DNA of 43,008 nucleotides from Alphaproteobacteria bacterium RIFCSPHIGHO2_02_FULL_46_13 (GCA_001767915.1 MEMI01000004.1:6370-49377), one strand, 5' to 3'. Shown: positions 17,446 to 27,214, counted from the first letter of the stretch. Numbers and translations are program-made. Notes: generated by a model from the letters alone, not told the origin.

Positions 17446-19023
17446 ATGTTGAAAATAAGCAAGTCACTGATTGTTACTTTTTTAGTGATTTTTCTGTATG
17501 CCACCCCTGCCTTTGCCGCAACGTCCATTCCTTTTACCATTAATATGTCCCAAGCTGTCAATGTGACGGGCACACCCCGTATTGCCATTGATGTCGGCGG
17601 GGTTGCGCGCTACGCAACCTATACTTCTGGATCAGGCACATCCACTTTGATCTTCACCTATACAATGGTGGCGGGCGATGTGGATTTGGACGGTGTTACC
17701 CTGACACCGTCGATTGATTTAAATGGCGGCACGATCAAGGATCTTGCTGGAAACGATCTTTCCCCTTTAACATTCACCGCACCCAACACCAGCAATGTCA
17801 AAGTGAATTACCCATCTTTAGGAATGGATTTTGTGGCCGATGCCGATGGACGCTACACCCTCAACGGCACAGCCTATAACGACCTCACTTCCTTCCTCTC
17901 CGCCGCAGGGGGCACATTTAGCCGCGCCAGTGTCGGAACATATTTTGATAGTGCAGGCGTTCTACAAACTGCTGCCTCAGGTGTTCCCCGTTTTGATTAT
18001 GACCCTATCACCCATGCTGCAAAGGGGATATTGATTGAAGAGAGCAGAGCTAACCTTTGGCAAGATTCAGAGGCATTCAATAATCCTTTCTGGATTGCCT
18101 CACAAGTAACAGTTAGTCCGAACGTGACCATTTCACCTGCAGGAACGATGACAGCAGAGAAAATAACAGAGGCCTCTGGGGGCACTTTTCATTATGTCGG
18201 ACTTACGCCAAATTATTCAGCAAATACAACCCGTACTGTTAGCGTATATGCTAAAGCCGCAGAGCGTCAGTGGTTACGAGTCTATGCCGATGACGGATCA
18301 GGTAATTCGGCCTATGCAAACTTTAACTTAGGTACAGGTACCTATGACTTTGTAGGAGGCAATAATTCATATACGTCATCCGCCATGATCCTGAATGTCG
18401 GCAATGGCTGGTATCGTTGTATTTTGACTTACTCGATCGCAACCGCGACAACCCGCGTACAATTTATTATGCGAACGACAGGGGGTACGGGATCAAGTTC
18501 GTATGCGGGGGATGGATCTTCAGGGCTTTATTTGTGGGGCGCGCAAATTGAACAAGGTGCCTTCGCCACGTCCTATATTCCTACAACAACAACCGCTGTC
18601 ACACGCGTGGCGGATAGATTAACAATACCAATAGGGGTTTGGTTTACTCAGGACTCAGGAAGTACTGTTACTGAGTTCGATAGAAATCAATCATCCTCTT
18701 CCAGTGCTGTCCTAGCACTAACAAATGCAAGCAATCTGCAAGGGCCAATCAATTACTACAATAGTTCTTCAGGCTTAATTGACAGCGCTGCGGGTGTTAG
18801 CTTGACAAAATATAAAGATTATTCTTCTTTTGGTGCAATTTCTGATACCAATGGGCATAAGGTCGGAATAAGCTATTCTGGATCTATCTTTGCGACATCA
18901 ATACTTAAACTTGGACAAGAGAGAGGATCTCTTTCTGGTTTCGAACTTAACGGGCATCTGAAAAAATTTAAATATTACCCTCTTCGTGCCGCAGACACCC
19001 AACTCCAATTATTGACGCAGTAA
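17446..19023 (+). CDS. Secreted Ig-like plus phage-spike-fibre-like protein (paralog B)
   Basis: Same architecture as 7805-9499: signal peptide, PFTINMSQAVNVTGTPRIAIDVGGVARYATYT..., spike-fibre-like GTYFDSAGVLQTAASGVPRFDYDP...GILIEESRANL, C-terminus KKFKYYPLRAADTQLQLLTQ. Confidence 0.8.
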   Translation: MLKISKSLIVTFLVIFLYATPAFAATSIPFTINMSQAVNVTGTPRIAIDVGGVARYATYTSGSGTSTLIFTYTMVAGDVDLDGVTLTPSIDLNGGTIKDLAGNDLSPLTFTAPNTSNVKVNYPSLGMDFVADADGRYTLNGTAYNDLTSFLSAAGGTFSRASVGTYFDSAGVLQTAASGVPRFDYDPITHAAKGILIEESRANLWQDSEAFNNPFWIASQVTVSPNVTISPAGTMTAEKITEASGGTFHYVGLTPNYSANTTRTVSVYAKAAERQWLRVYADDGSGNSAYANFNLGTGTYDFVGGNNSYTSSAMILNVGNGWYRCILTYSIATATTRVQFIMRTTGGTGSSSYAGDGSSGLYLWGAQIEQGAFATSYIPTTTTAVTRVADRLTIPIGVWFTQDSGSTVTEFDRNQSSSSSAVLALTNASNLQGPINYYNSSSGLIDSAAGVSLTKYKDYSSFGAISDTNGHKVGISYSGSIFATSILKLGQERGSLSGFELNGHLKKFKYYPLRAADTQLQLLTQ

Positions 19024-19146
19024 AAATCCCGTGCATATAAACAATCTGGCATTAACCTATTTTTGTCTTTTCTTTTGGTATAATTCAGTCATCATGGCGT
19101 GAGAACGTCTATCATCCCGTATTTAAAACGTCGAGCTAGGTTTACT

Positions 19147-19971
19147 ATGAAAATATTAGTCATTGATAATGATATTGTGACCGCAAATTTGCTGAAAGCA
19201 CGGCTTTTGCCTTTGGGACACACGGTCGAAATCACTGAAAAGAACGAAGGTGTCGATAAAATCATATCCGATGGATGGGATGTTATTTTCTTTGATCCCT
19301 CCCCCCTGACAACCTTGCGCCCCACTGTTTTAAGTATGCGCCGCGCCAATCGCCGCAATGTGTATATGGTTTTGATGTCCCAGACATTAACTTTCCAAGA
19401 TGGTTTGACTTCCGGCTTTAATGATTTTATGTCAAAGCCATTGGATATGAATCTGATGCTCGATAAAATCGACAACGCACATACCCTGATGGGTCTTCAA
19501 AAACATCTGGCCAATGATAAGGAAGATTTCCCGAGTGCGGGCGGTGTGATTGCGAAATCCGCCTTTAACCAATTATTTCTGTCCTGCCTTGACCGCGCCG
19601 ACCGTTATGGCGAAGTGTCCCATATTATTTTCATTACCATTGATAACTATACCCAGATCACAACCGAGGCCGGGGCGTATGACGCCAATATCGTGTCCGC
19701 CAAACTGGCGCACCATTTGGTTCACCTCCGCCGTCAATCGGATATTATCGCGCAGACCAAAGAGAATGAGTATGCTTTACTCTTGCTGCGTCCTATGACA
19801 GAATCAGAGCCAATAGAAGCCGCCCATCGTTTCGCAGAATCTTTGTCAAAATGCACCGATATTCCTTACGACACACAACATTCCGTCAATATTCGTGTCT
19901 TCCTGATGCGCCTGCCGACAGGGGCAACAGGGGTCGAACATCGCATGGCCATTTATCAGGAACAGCCTTAG
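19147..19971 (+). CDS. Receiver domain fused to degenerate GGDEF-like domain
   Basis: MKILVIDNDIVTANLLKARLLPLGHTVEI...WDVIFFDPSPLT receiver; C-terminal SCLDRADRYGEVSHIIFITIDNYTQITTEAGAYDANIV...QTKENEYALLLL resembles GGDEF with the signature lost; start at 19147 within ORF 19099-19971. Confidence 0.7.
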   Translation: MKILVIDNDIVTANLLKARLLPLGHTVEITEKNEGVDKIISDGWDVIFFDPSPLTTLRPTVLSMRRANRRNVYMVLMSQTLTFQDGLTSGFNDFMSKPLDMNLMLDKIDNAHTLMGLQKHLANDKEDFPSAGGVIAKSAFNQLFLSCLDRADRYGEVSHIIFITIDNYTQITTEAGAYDANIVSAKLAHHLVHLRRQSDIIAQTKENEYALLLLRPMTESEPIEAAHRFAESLSKCTDIPYDTQHSVNIRVFLMRLPTGATGVEHRMAIYQEQP

Positions 19972-20324
19972 GCTTTCTTGCCTTTGCCCTTCTCCTCTCT
20001 GCCTGTGCGGAAGGGCCCGTGAAGCCGCGCCCCGGGGTGATGGAAGCAAAATCCTGCATGGCTCACATCAACAAATCCCCTGCCAAATTTGATGGCTATA
20101 TTATTCAAAGCTGCACCAATAACGGGGTTTGGGTGGTCGAACAACGTGACCCCCAGACCGGACGACCCTTAACCCTCTATGATTTTGTGAACCGCGAATA
20201 TACTGTAGGGTCAGCAGAAGCCGAACCTTTACCCTTCGATCTGATGACCGAGCCAGAAAAAGCCCAGTTTTTATCTTTACAAAAAAATTTGAATAAGGCC
20301 TTATTGGATGAGGGGAAATCTTAA
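19851..20324 (+). CDS. Putative lipoprotein DUF (start uncertain)
   Basis: GFLAFALLLSACAEG lipobox; only in-frame ATG is 19851, overlapping the upstream CDS by about 120 nt. Confidence 0.55.
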   Translation: MHRYSLRHTTFRQYSCLPDAPADRGNRGRTSHGHLSGTALGFLAFALLLSACAEGPVKPRPGVMEAKSCMAHINKSPAKFDGYIIQSCTNNGVWVVEQRDPQTGRPLTLYDFVNREYTVGSAEAEPLPFDLMTEPEKAQFLSLQKNLNKALLDEGKS

Positions 20325-20359
20325 GAAAATAAAGATATAGTCGTGATAACACCTTAACA

Positions 20360-22573
20360 ATGATGACCCCCGAGCCCCCTAAAATGATCCCTCAGGCTGA
20401 AGCCCTTATCAAACAAATGAAATCTTACGATCCCGATTTCAACCAAGCCTTGGTTGAAAAAGCGATTGAATTTGCCCGCGTGATGCATGAAGGACAAACC
20501 AGATCATCGGGCGAGCCTTATTACACCCACCCTATCGAGGTCGCATCGATATTGGCCGACATGAAAATGGATACGGCAACGATTATCACCGCCATCCTGC
20601 ATGACACATTGGAAGACACCAAAGCCACCAGCGAAGATTTAGAAAAACAATTTTCATCGGAAGTTTCAATGTTGGTCAACGGGGTCAGTAAACTGACCAA
20701 AATCGAAAGCCAGACCGTTGAAGGCAAACAAGCCGAAAATTTCAGAAAACTTTTGCTGGCGATGTCCGAAGACATTCGTGTCTTGCTGGTGAAACTTGCT
20801 GACCGTCTGCACAATATGCGGACGCTGCATTACATTCAAAAGCCCGAGAAAAGATTCCGCATCGCGCGTGAGACAATGGATATTTATGTGCCCCTCGCCG
20901 AACGCGTGGGCGTCCATAAAATCAAGGAAGAGCTTGAAGATTTAGCCTTTAACTATATGAACCCCGAAGCACGGGATAGTATCACCAACCGCCTGTCTTT
21001 CCTGCGTCAAGAGGGCGGAGATCTGGTTGATGTCATTATCACCGAGTTAGAAAAAATCATTAAAGAAGCAGGCATTGACGCCGAAGTCACAGGACGAGAA
21101 AAAACCCGCTATTCCATCTGGAAAAAAATGCAGCGGAAAAATATTTCGTTCGAACAATTGTCAGACATCATGGCCTTCCGCATCGGGGTGAATGATGTGG
21201 CGGAATGTTATCACGCGTTGGGGATTATCCACTCTCACTACCCTGTCGTACCAGGGCGGTTTAAAGACTTTATTTCAACACCGAAACCGAACGGTTACCG
21301 TTCACTCCACACCACCGTCATCGGCCCCAAAAATCACCGTATTGAAATCCAGATCAGAACGCATCAGATGCATGCCGAGGCTGACTTGGGCGTTGCGGCA
21401 CACTGGTCATACAAACAGGGAGGCGAAGCGGCTGGCGCGCAAAAAGATGCCAAAAAATATCGCTGGCTCCGCGAACTGCTGGACATTCTGGAACAAGACC
21501 AACGCCCCGAAGATTTCTGGGAAAATACCAAACTGGAGTTATTTCAGGAACATGTCTTTGCCTTTACCCCGAAGGGCGATTTGTTCGAATTGCCGTCAGG
21601 GTCAACGCCGATTGACTTTGCCTATGCCATTCACTCCGACGTCGGGAACAGATGTATCGGGGCAAAGATCAACGGACGGATTGCTCCGCTCAACACCAAA
21701 TTACACAATGGCGACCAGGTCGAGGTCATCACTGCCAAAACCCAAAGCCCGTCTCCGACATGGGAACGGTTTGTGGTCACCGGCAAAGCCCGTTCGCATA
21801 TCCGCCGTTTTATCAGGCAGCAACAGCGCACCGAATACCTGACCCTTGGTCGCGCCATGCTCCAGAAAGTCTTTAAAACCGAAGGCTATGAATTTACCGA
21901 GAAAGCCGTTGCAGGCGTCACCGACCAATTCCGCGAATGCAAAGATGTCGATGATGTGTTTGCAGGTATAGGTGCAGGAAATATCGTTGCCCGTGACGTC
22001 TTCCGCGCCATCTTCCCCGCCCATAAAACCGAAGGCGAAACAGGCAAGCAGATCAATAACCCTGATGACATCGTCTCGGTCAAAGCACACAACCAAGAAC
22101 ATCGCTCCGGAAAAATACAACCAATGCCGATCAAGGGACTGATCCCCGGTATGGCGGTGCATTTCGCGAGATGTTGTCACCCGTTGCCGGGCGACCGTAT
22201 CGTGGGGATTGTGACCACGGGCAAAGGGGTGACCATTCACACCATTGATTGCGAAACGTTAGAACAATTTGCAGACACGCCCGAACGCTGGATCGACGTA
22301 TCATGGGGCGAAGGTAGCGATAACTCAGATGCGCGTGTCGGACGGTTGATTATTACCATCAACAACCAACCGGGGGCACTCGGAACAATTTCAACCGTCA
22401 TCGGTAAAAGCGGCGGCAATATTACCAACTTGAAAATCACCAGCCGCAGTGCAGATTTCTGGGATATGTATCTGGACGTATCGGTCACGGACACCAAACA
22501 TCTGAACAATATCGTCGCCGCCCTCCGCGCCACTCCACAGATTGTAAGTGTCGAGCGGGCGCGGGGCAGATAA
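20360..22573 (+). CDS. rsh: Bifunctional (p)ppGpp synthetase/hydrolase (RSH family)
   Basis: HD domain (EPYYTHPIEVASILADMKMDTATIITAILHDTLEDT), synthetase (GREKTRYSIWKKMQRKN, FKDFISTPKPNGYRSLHTTVIGP), TGS (FAFTPKGDLFELPSGSTPIDFAYAIHSDVG) and ACT domains. Confidence 0.97.
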   Translation: MMTPEPPKMIPQAEALIKQMKSYDPDFNQALVEKAIEFARVMHEGQTRSSGEPYYTHPIEVASILADMKMDTATIITAILHDTLEDTKATSEDLEKQFSSEVSMLVNGVSKLTKIESQTVEGKQAENFRKLLLAMSEDIRVLLVKLADRLHNMRTLHYIQKPEKRFRIARETMDIYVPLAERVGVHKIKEELEDLAFNYMNPEARDSITNRLSFLRQEGGDLVDVIITELEKIIKEAGIDAEVTGREKTRYSIWKKMQRKNISFEQLSDIMAFRIGVNDVAECYHALGIIHSHYPVVPGRFKDFISTPKPNGYRSLHTTVIGPKNHRIEIQIRTHQMHAEADLGVAAHWSYKQGGEAAGAQKDAKKYRWLRELLDILEQDQRPEDFWENTKLELFQEHVFAFTPKGDLFELPSGSTPIDFAYAIHSDVGNRCIGAKINGRIAPLNTKLHNGDQVEVITAKTQSPSPTWERFVVTGKARSHIRRFIRQQQRTEYLTLGRAMLQKVFKTEGYEFTEKAVAGVTDQFRECKDVDDVFAGIGAGNIVARDVFRAIFPAHKTEGETGKQINNPDDIVSVKAHNQEHRSGKIQPMPIKGLIPGMAVHFARCCHPLPGDRIVGIVTTGKGVTIHTIDCETLEQFADTPERWIDVSWGEGSDNSDARVGRLIITINNQPGALGTISTVIGKSGGNITNLKITSRSADFWDMYLDVSVTDTKHLNNIVAALRATPQIVSVERARGR

Positions 22574-22592
22574 AGAAAGAATAAGAAAAATT

Positions 22593-23150
22593 ATGTTCAA
22601 GAGGAAAACACCCCTCTCCGCCTCACAAAAAGCCATGTCTCTTTTATGGCCGTCTATGGGTTGGAAAAGAATGTTTCAGTATGTTCAACTCCGCCTGATC
22701 AGATTAAAAGGATCGACCCGCTCTATTGCCACAGGCTTTGCGTTCGGCGCTTCCATATCCTTCACCCCCCTCCCCGGGGGGCATATTATCGGGGCAGGAT
22801 TGTTGAGCTTCGCGACACGCGGCAATCTGTTGGCAAGCCTTGTGGGAACGTTGATTGGTTCGCCGTGGACATTCCCTATTATGTGGTGGGGCGCTTATAA
22901 AACGGGAGAACTCGCTTTTCATCTATTCGGTGCAAAGATGGTTGATATGCCCCAAGATGTCACATGGGGGTTTTTAGTGGATGAAATAACCCAGCGCCCT
23001 ATGGATTTGATCGTCCCATGGATCACGGGCGGATTTATTTTGATGGCGCTTTCATGGCCGATCTTCTATATTTTATGTTACCGCGCGGTTGATAAATTAC
23101 GCAAAAAATATCGCCGCGAACACCACTATCACACGAGACACGCTACATGA
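22593..23150 (+). CDS. DUF2062 domain-containing membrane protein
   Basis: [58 protein letters not shown] is DUF2062-like; ATG chosen at 22593. Confidence 0.88.
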   Translation: MFKRKTPLSASQKAMSLLWPSMGWKRMFQYVQLRLIRLKGSTRSIATGFAFGASISFTPLPGGHIIGAGLLSFATRGNLLASLVGTLIGSPWTFPIMWWGAYKTGELAFHLFGAKMVDMPQDVTWGFLVDEITQRPMDLIVPWITGGFILMALSWPIFYILCYRAVDKLRKKYRREHHYHTRHAT

Positions 23151-23548
23151 TTATCGGCACAGGAAACGACCTGATTGACATTCGCCGCATCGAAAAGACC
23201 CTTGATCGTTTCGGCATGCGTTTTATTGAACGCTGCTTTGCCCCAACAGAAATTGAAAAAGCCGAACGCCGTAGATCAGCAGGCACCCATATCGCCACCT
23301 ACGCCAAACGCTTTGCTGCCAAAGAAGCATGCTCCAAGGCGTTGGGCACAGGGTTTAACCACGGCGTTTATATGCGCGATATTGCGGTGACCAATGATGA
23401 GAATGGCAAGCCATCCCTCACCCTATCAGGCGGCGCGCTAGACCGCCTTCAATCCCTAACTCCGCACGGCAAAACTGCCGTTATTCATCTCAGTCTCACC
23501 GATGAACCACCCTTGGCGCTTGCCGCCGTTATGATTGAGGCCATATAA
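23147..23548 (+). CDS. acpS: Holo-[acyl-carrier-protein] synthase
   Basis: [36 protein letters not shown] and [17 protein letters not shown]. Confidence 0.96.
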   Translation: MIIGTGNDLIDIRRIEKTLDRFGMRFIERCFAPTEIEKAERRRSAGTHIATYAKRFAAKEACSKALGTGFNHGVYMRDIAVTNDENGKPSLTLSGGALDRLQSLTPHGKTAVIHLSLTDEPPLALAAVMIEAI

Positions 23549-23577
23549 AAAAGGAGGGATAAAAATCCCCCCTTTTC
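23547..23577. terminator. Rho-independent (possibly bidirectional) terminator
   Basis: aaaaggagggataaaaatccccccttttc, stem with A/T flanks between convergent genes. Confidence 0.75.
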
Positions 23578-23601
23578 TGAATAAAGCATAAATCGGCAAT
23601 C

Positions 23602-23871
23602 TTATTTTTTGCCATGTAATCTCATGATTTTTTTAGCTGGCTTGTCGTCGCTGGACGGTGCAACTTCAGAAGTATTTTCTGATTTCACTGTATCCATTTC
23701 AACACCCGCTGCTGGTTCAACCGATGCAGGTGATGCAACTGGCTTTGTGTAACGCATTTGGTATGATTTTGACCCTTTGATCATAACAGGCTTTTGGCCT
23801 TCATTAAATTCAGCCGCCATCGCAGGTGCCGCAAAAGCCAACAGAACAAAAAGTGATAAAATAAAACGCAT
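23602..23871 (-). CDS. Small secreted hypothetical protein
   Basis: 89 aa with signal peptide MRFILSLFVLLAFAAPAMAAEF; family not recognised. Confidence 0.6.
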   Translation of the reverse strand: MRFILSLFVLLAFAAPAMAAEFNEGQKPVMIKGSKSYQMRYTKPVASPASVEPAAGVEMDTVKSENTSEVAPSSDDKPAKKIMRLHGKK

Positions 23872-23950
23872 TTTTTTACTCCCTAGATAAAAACATTATG
23901 AATATTGGAGAGGACTATAACCCCTCTCCACGATTTTTTGCAAACTTTTT

Positions 23951-24649
23951 CTAAAATGAACGGGATACAGTGAAAACAAAGCGTTTTCCGCATCCGTCTG
24001 CACATTCAGAAGGCTCGTTCAGGTCAGTATCATAATATTTCAGACCCAAATTAAAGCCCTCGATATCGTAACCAACACCCAATGACCATGTGCCATAGTC
24101 TGCTGTACCGAAGGCCGCGTTATCATCAATCCATTGATAAGCATAACCAGCATTTGCAGAGAATCCTTCAGGCAACGGAACAGTTACGTTCACGGCTGGA
24201 TACCACGCATCACCACTGGAGGCAAAGAAATCAGGTGAATAATTCAGGGATGCTGTTGCTTGCATAAAATCGAAATCATATCCGACAGCTGCCGCCAATT
24301 CCCAGTAATCATAATTTTTAGTATCATCAGCACCTGGGTAGTAATAATAAATCGCGCCCAAATCCCAAGTTAAATCATCAACAGTTTTGCTGATCCCGCC
24401 ATAGAAATCGATCTCGGTTGTGGCGTCCGCAAAATCAACACCTGATCCCCATACGCCAGCATAAAGGCCAGTAACTGGACTTGTCCAATCCATGCCACCT
24501 TGAATGGTTGGCTCTTCATTACTTTGGGAAATGCCACGGAAAACATAGTCTGTGGTGAGGGCAACATTGCCGGTAAACGGAGAATCTGCAGCTAAAACTG
24601 GGCTAGATATAAAAGCCACAGCCAAAAATAATGAAACGAAACTTTTCAT
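23951..24649 (-). CDS. TorF family putative porin
   Basis: Signal peptide; SPFTGNVALTTDYVFRGISQSNEEPTIQGGMDW...GLYAGVWGSGVDF is characteristic of the TIGR02001-type family; terminal beta-barrel residue F. Confidence 0.9.
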   Translation of the reverse strand: MKSFVSLFLAVAFISSPVLAADSPFTGNVALTTDYVFRGISQSNEEPTIQGGMDWTSPVTGLYAGVWGSGVDFADATTEIDFYGGISKTVDDLTWDLGAIYYYYPGADDTKNYDYWELAAAVGYDFDFMQATASLNYSPDFFASSGDAWYPAVNVTVPLPEGFSANAGYAYQWIDDNAAFGTADYGTWSLGVGYDIEGFNLGLKYYDTDLNEPSECADGCGKRFVFTVSRSF

Positions 24650-24782
24650 GGAAACCTCAAAAGAAAATATGTGTAGGGGGTGTAATCATGAGAATCAGAT
24701 TACGATTGACACATTCTGCGGGAAGGAAAAAGATTGTCAATATGACGAAGGGCGGTCGCAAACAACTATTAAGTATTATTAT

Positions 24783-25196
24783 TTACCTAGATGCGTTGCG
24801 AATTAATCCGTTACGGCGCATCGCCTCGACCACCTTGGCCTTATAGGAATATCCGCGGCTCGGGGTTTTGGAATGATAGTTGGCAATTGCTTTTGAAAGT
24901 GATCCTGTTTCATCCATATGACGTCTTAAAATCCATGCGGCCACACCCATATTGGTACAGGCATCATCCCTGATCCATTTGGCGGCGGTGGTTTGTTCAA
25001 CCCCCCAAAAGGACGCAAGTTCAGGCACCCAAATCGTATTGATTTGCATCGGACCCAGATCGTAACTGCCGTTGGTGTTTCGCACCTGTTGCCCGATAGC
25101 CCCGCCTTCAACCTGTAAAATTCCAACCATAACCGCAGGTGGAACCGAATAGGTCTGGGCAGCTAACATCAAACAGGCCGCGACAATTTTACTCAT
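24783..25196 (-). CDS. Lytic transglycosylase-like (VirB1-type) protein
   Basis: Lysozyme-like fold motifs: ILQVEGGAIGQ, GSYDLGPMQINTIW, AAWILRRHMDETGSLSKAIANYHSKTP. Confidence 0.78.
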   Translation of the reverse strand: MSKIVAACLMLAAQTYSVPPAVMVGILQVEGGAIGQQVRNTNGSYDLGPMQINTIWVPELASFWGVEQTTAAKWIRDDACTNMGVAAWILRRHMDETGSLSKAIANYHSKTPSRGYSYKAKVVEAMRRNGLIRNASR

Positions 25197-25232
25197 TTTG
25201 AAAACCTTACCTCTTATTGCAGAGTATATAGA

Positions 25233-26240
25233 TTATGCTGAATTTTTCTTAACAAAAAATGACATAGGGCCGGTTGCCGCTGGTTTTTGACCAGCATTTT
25301 CCGGAACAGCAGGAGGGGTATTAGGAGGAACAGCCGCAAGCGGTGTCTGTTGAGGTGCCGCAGAAGGCTTCACCGAACCGCTTCCCCCGCCAGACCGCGT
25401 GCCAACCATATCGGACACACTGCGTCTTAACCCAGGGATCAATGCATCACCCAGAATTTCGAGCATTTGCATGCGCAGAATAAAGGATTGCCACAGCGCA
25501 GTCATGGTCGGTGCCATGCCTTGGCGCACCTGATCTTCGGTCGCCATTAATTTTGCCATTTCGGCAAAATGACATTGGCTGTAAATTTGTCCTGCCATGC
25601 GGAGGAGTGCAAGGTCGGCCTTTGCCGATGCTTGCCCCTCTTCAATTTCAGGGAACATTTTAGCGCGGAGGAATTTTGATTCCCGCACCAATCGCTCCGT
25701 CACTTCCTGCACCAATTTTTTCTCAGGCTGTCCAAAGGAATAAGCCATGATCGAATTGACGACAGGCAACAAGGCACTCATATACAGCAATGAGACTTGT
25801 GCATCATCTGACGGGAAAAAATCGGCATCAATTTGTGCCATGCGGACATTGACGTCGGACGCCGCACGATAGCCATCGGAATAACTGACAACCGCACCCA
25901 TCGCATCGGAAATGCGTTGAATTTCGGCATCAGTCGGGGCGCGTCCCGCCAAACGATAAATATTGGACATGAGGGGGGATGACAAAGAGGTCAGCGCCAA
26001 GCGAATGGAATCGGCCTCTTCTTCCGTATGACGCATATCCATCAGGTTGGAGAGCCCAATACTCAGTTGTGTTGACTTGGTCAATAACCCTGCCACCTGC
26101 TCTGCCTCGGGGCGCATGGCGCCGGGGGAAGACGGATCAGGAATAAGTGCCTGCCTCACAGAAACTTCGCTGATAGCCGCAACCATTGGTGCCGCCAGTT
26201 TCTCAAGAACCTGTAATAAAAATGTCGATTTTGTGTCCAT
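25233..26240 (-). CDS. Hypothetical alpha-helical protein, Pro-rich C-terminus
   Basis: 335-aa ORF between lytic transglycosylase-like and DsbC-like genes, same strand; no recognised family. Confidence 0.7.
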   Translation of the reverse strand: MDTKSTFLLQVLEKLAAPMVAAISEVSVRQALIPDPSSPGAMRPEAEQVAGLLTKSTQLSIGLSNLMDMRHTEEEADSIRLALTSLSSPLMSNIYRLAGRAPTDAEIQRISDAMGAVVSYSDGYRAASDVNVRMAQIDADFFPSDDAQVSLLYMSALLPVVNSIMAYSFGQPEKKLVQEVTERLVRESKFLRAKMFPEIEEGQASAKADLALLRMAGQIYSQCHFAEMAKLMATEDQVRQGMAPTMTALWQSFILRMQMLEILGDALIPGLRRSVSDMVGTRSGGGSGSVKPSAAPQQTPLAAVPPNTPPAVPENAGQKPAATGPMSFFVKKNSA

Positions 26241-26278
26241 ATGTAACCCTAGAACGTGCTTATAGCCGATTTTATATG

Positions 26279-27214
26279 TTATCGCAACTCTGTGATGATT
26301 TTCTTAAGATCGTCAGGAACACCTTGTAAAACTTTGACCTTTCCGTCACGTCCGCGATAGACGGAAAACGGGGTGACATCCAGCTTCCAATCCTGCATCA
26401 GTTTGATATTCCGTTGAACACCTTGGGTATTGACGGTTTTATCGGCCAGCAAAGCGGTTTTATCCCCATCCAGATGGCGGAATAATTCTTTTTGTGGGTC
26501 TGGAGCGGCCAATAAATAAGCAGCCTCAGTTAAACTATTTTCAGTCAAAACCCCCACCGGAATCAGGCGGACTTGTAATAAGCCCTGCTCCAGATACCCG
26601 GATTTGCGAATATTCTGAATCAAATCATGGCAATGCGGGCATTCGGGATCAATAAAGCTATAGATAACGGGGGCTTTATCCGACCCCACTTTAATCCAAT
26701 TGGCACTTTCAACACCGTCGAAAAGCTGCTCCGACTTTGGCTTCACAGCCGATTTCAAAAGCGCTTCGGGGTTGGTGAAATCCTGACTAACAACTGTTGA
26801 GGGCTGAACGGCCTGAGGTGCGTCCTTGGATTGAGGGGCGAGCGGAGCGGTCTCAAAACCTGCCAGCTTGTCAATCGCAGGCCCTTCCTTCTTACGAAGC
26901 TCGTTGATTTGCTTGAGGGTCACGGTGTCGCCCTTATTATTAAACAAAATTCCCATCATCACCGCTTGTCCGTCTGGTGTTGAATAGAAATACTGCTCTT
27001 GCCCGTTTTTCAGGACGAGCCACCCATTCAAGCCATAATCCTGACCGAGATAGCGAAGTTGCGCTCCGCTCGCCACCAGATTTTGAATAGGAAGGGGAAC
27101 ATCGGGCTGTGTAGAATCCGCAAATGCAGATACAGAAAAAGCGCACATTAGAATTGCAACACATACAAACTTCCGACAAAACCGCATAAGAATCTCACTT
27201 TCAGGCTTATTCAT
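26279..27214 (-). CDS. DsbC/DsbG-like thioredoxin-fold periplasmic protein
   Basis: Signal peptide; VIYSFIDPECPHCHDLIQNIRKSGYLEQGLLQVRLIPVGVL with CPHC active site. Confidence 0.85.
   Translation of the reverse strand: MNKPESEILMRFCRKFVCVAILMCAFSVSAFADSTQPDVPLPIQNLVASGAQLRYLGQDYGLNGWLVLKNGQEQYFYSTPDGQAVMMGILFNNKGDTVTLKQINELRKKEGPAIDKLAGFETAPLAPQSKDAPQAVQPSTVVSQDFTNPEALLKSAVKPKSEQLFDGVESANWIKVGSDKAPVIYSFIDPECPHCHDLIQNIRKSGYLEQGLLQVRLIPVGVLTENSLTEAAYLLAAPDPQKELFRHLDGDKTALLADKTVNTQGVQRNIKLMQDWKLDVTPFSVYRGRDGKVKVLQGVPDDLKKIITELR

Noticed and set aside
17195-19023. tRNA-Leu as an integration site for spike paralog B
   Set aside because: The spike gene lies on the 5' side of the tRNA, whereas integrases usually use the 3' end; no duplicated tRNA fragment or integrase was seen.
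7805-19023. Prophage explanation for the spike-fibre-like genes
   Set aside because: No capsid, terminase, portal, tail or integrase genes; both copies have bacterial signal peptides and sit among housekeeping genes.
21192-21842. 216-aa + strand ORF inside rsh
   Set aside because: Out-of-frame shadow of the clearly conserved rsh reading frame; low-complexity basic translation.
21701-22240. 179-aa minus-strand ORF opposite rsh
   Set aside because: Antisense shadow ORF of a well-conserved gene; no family signal.
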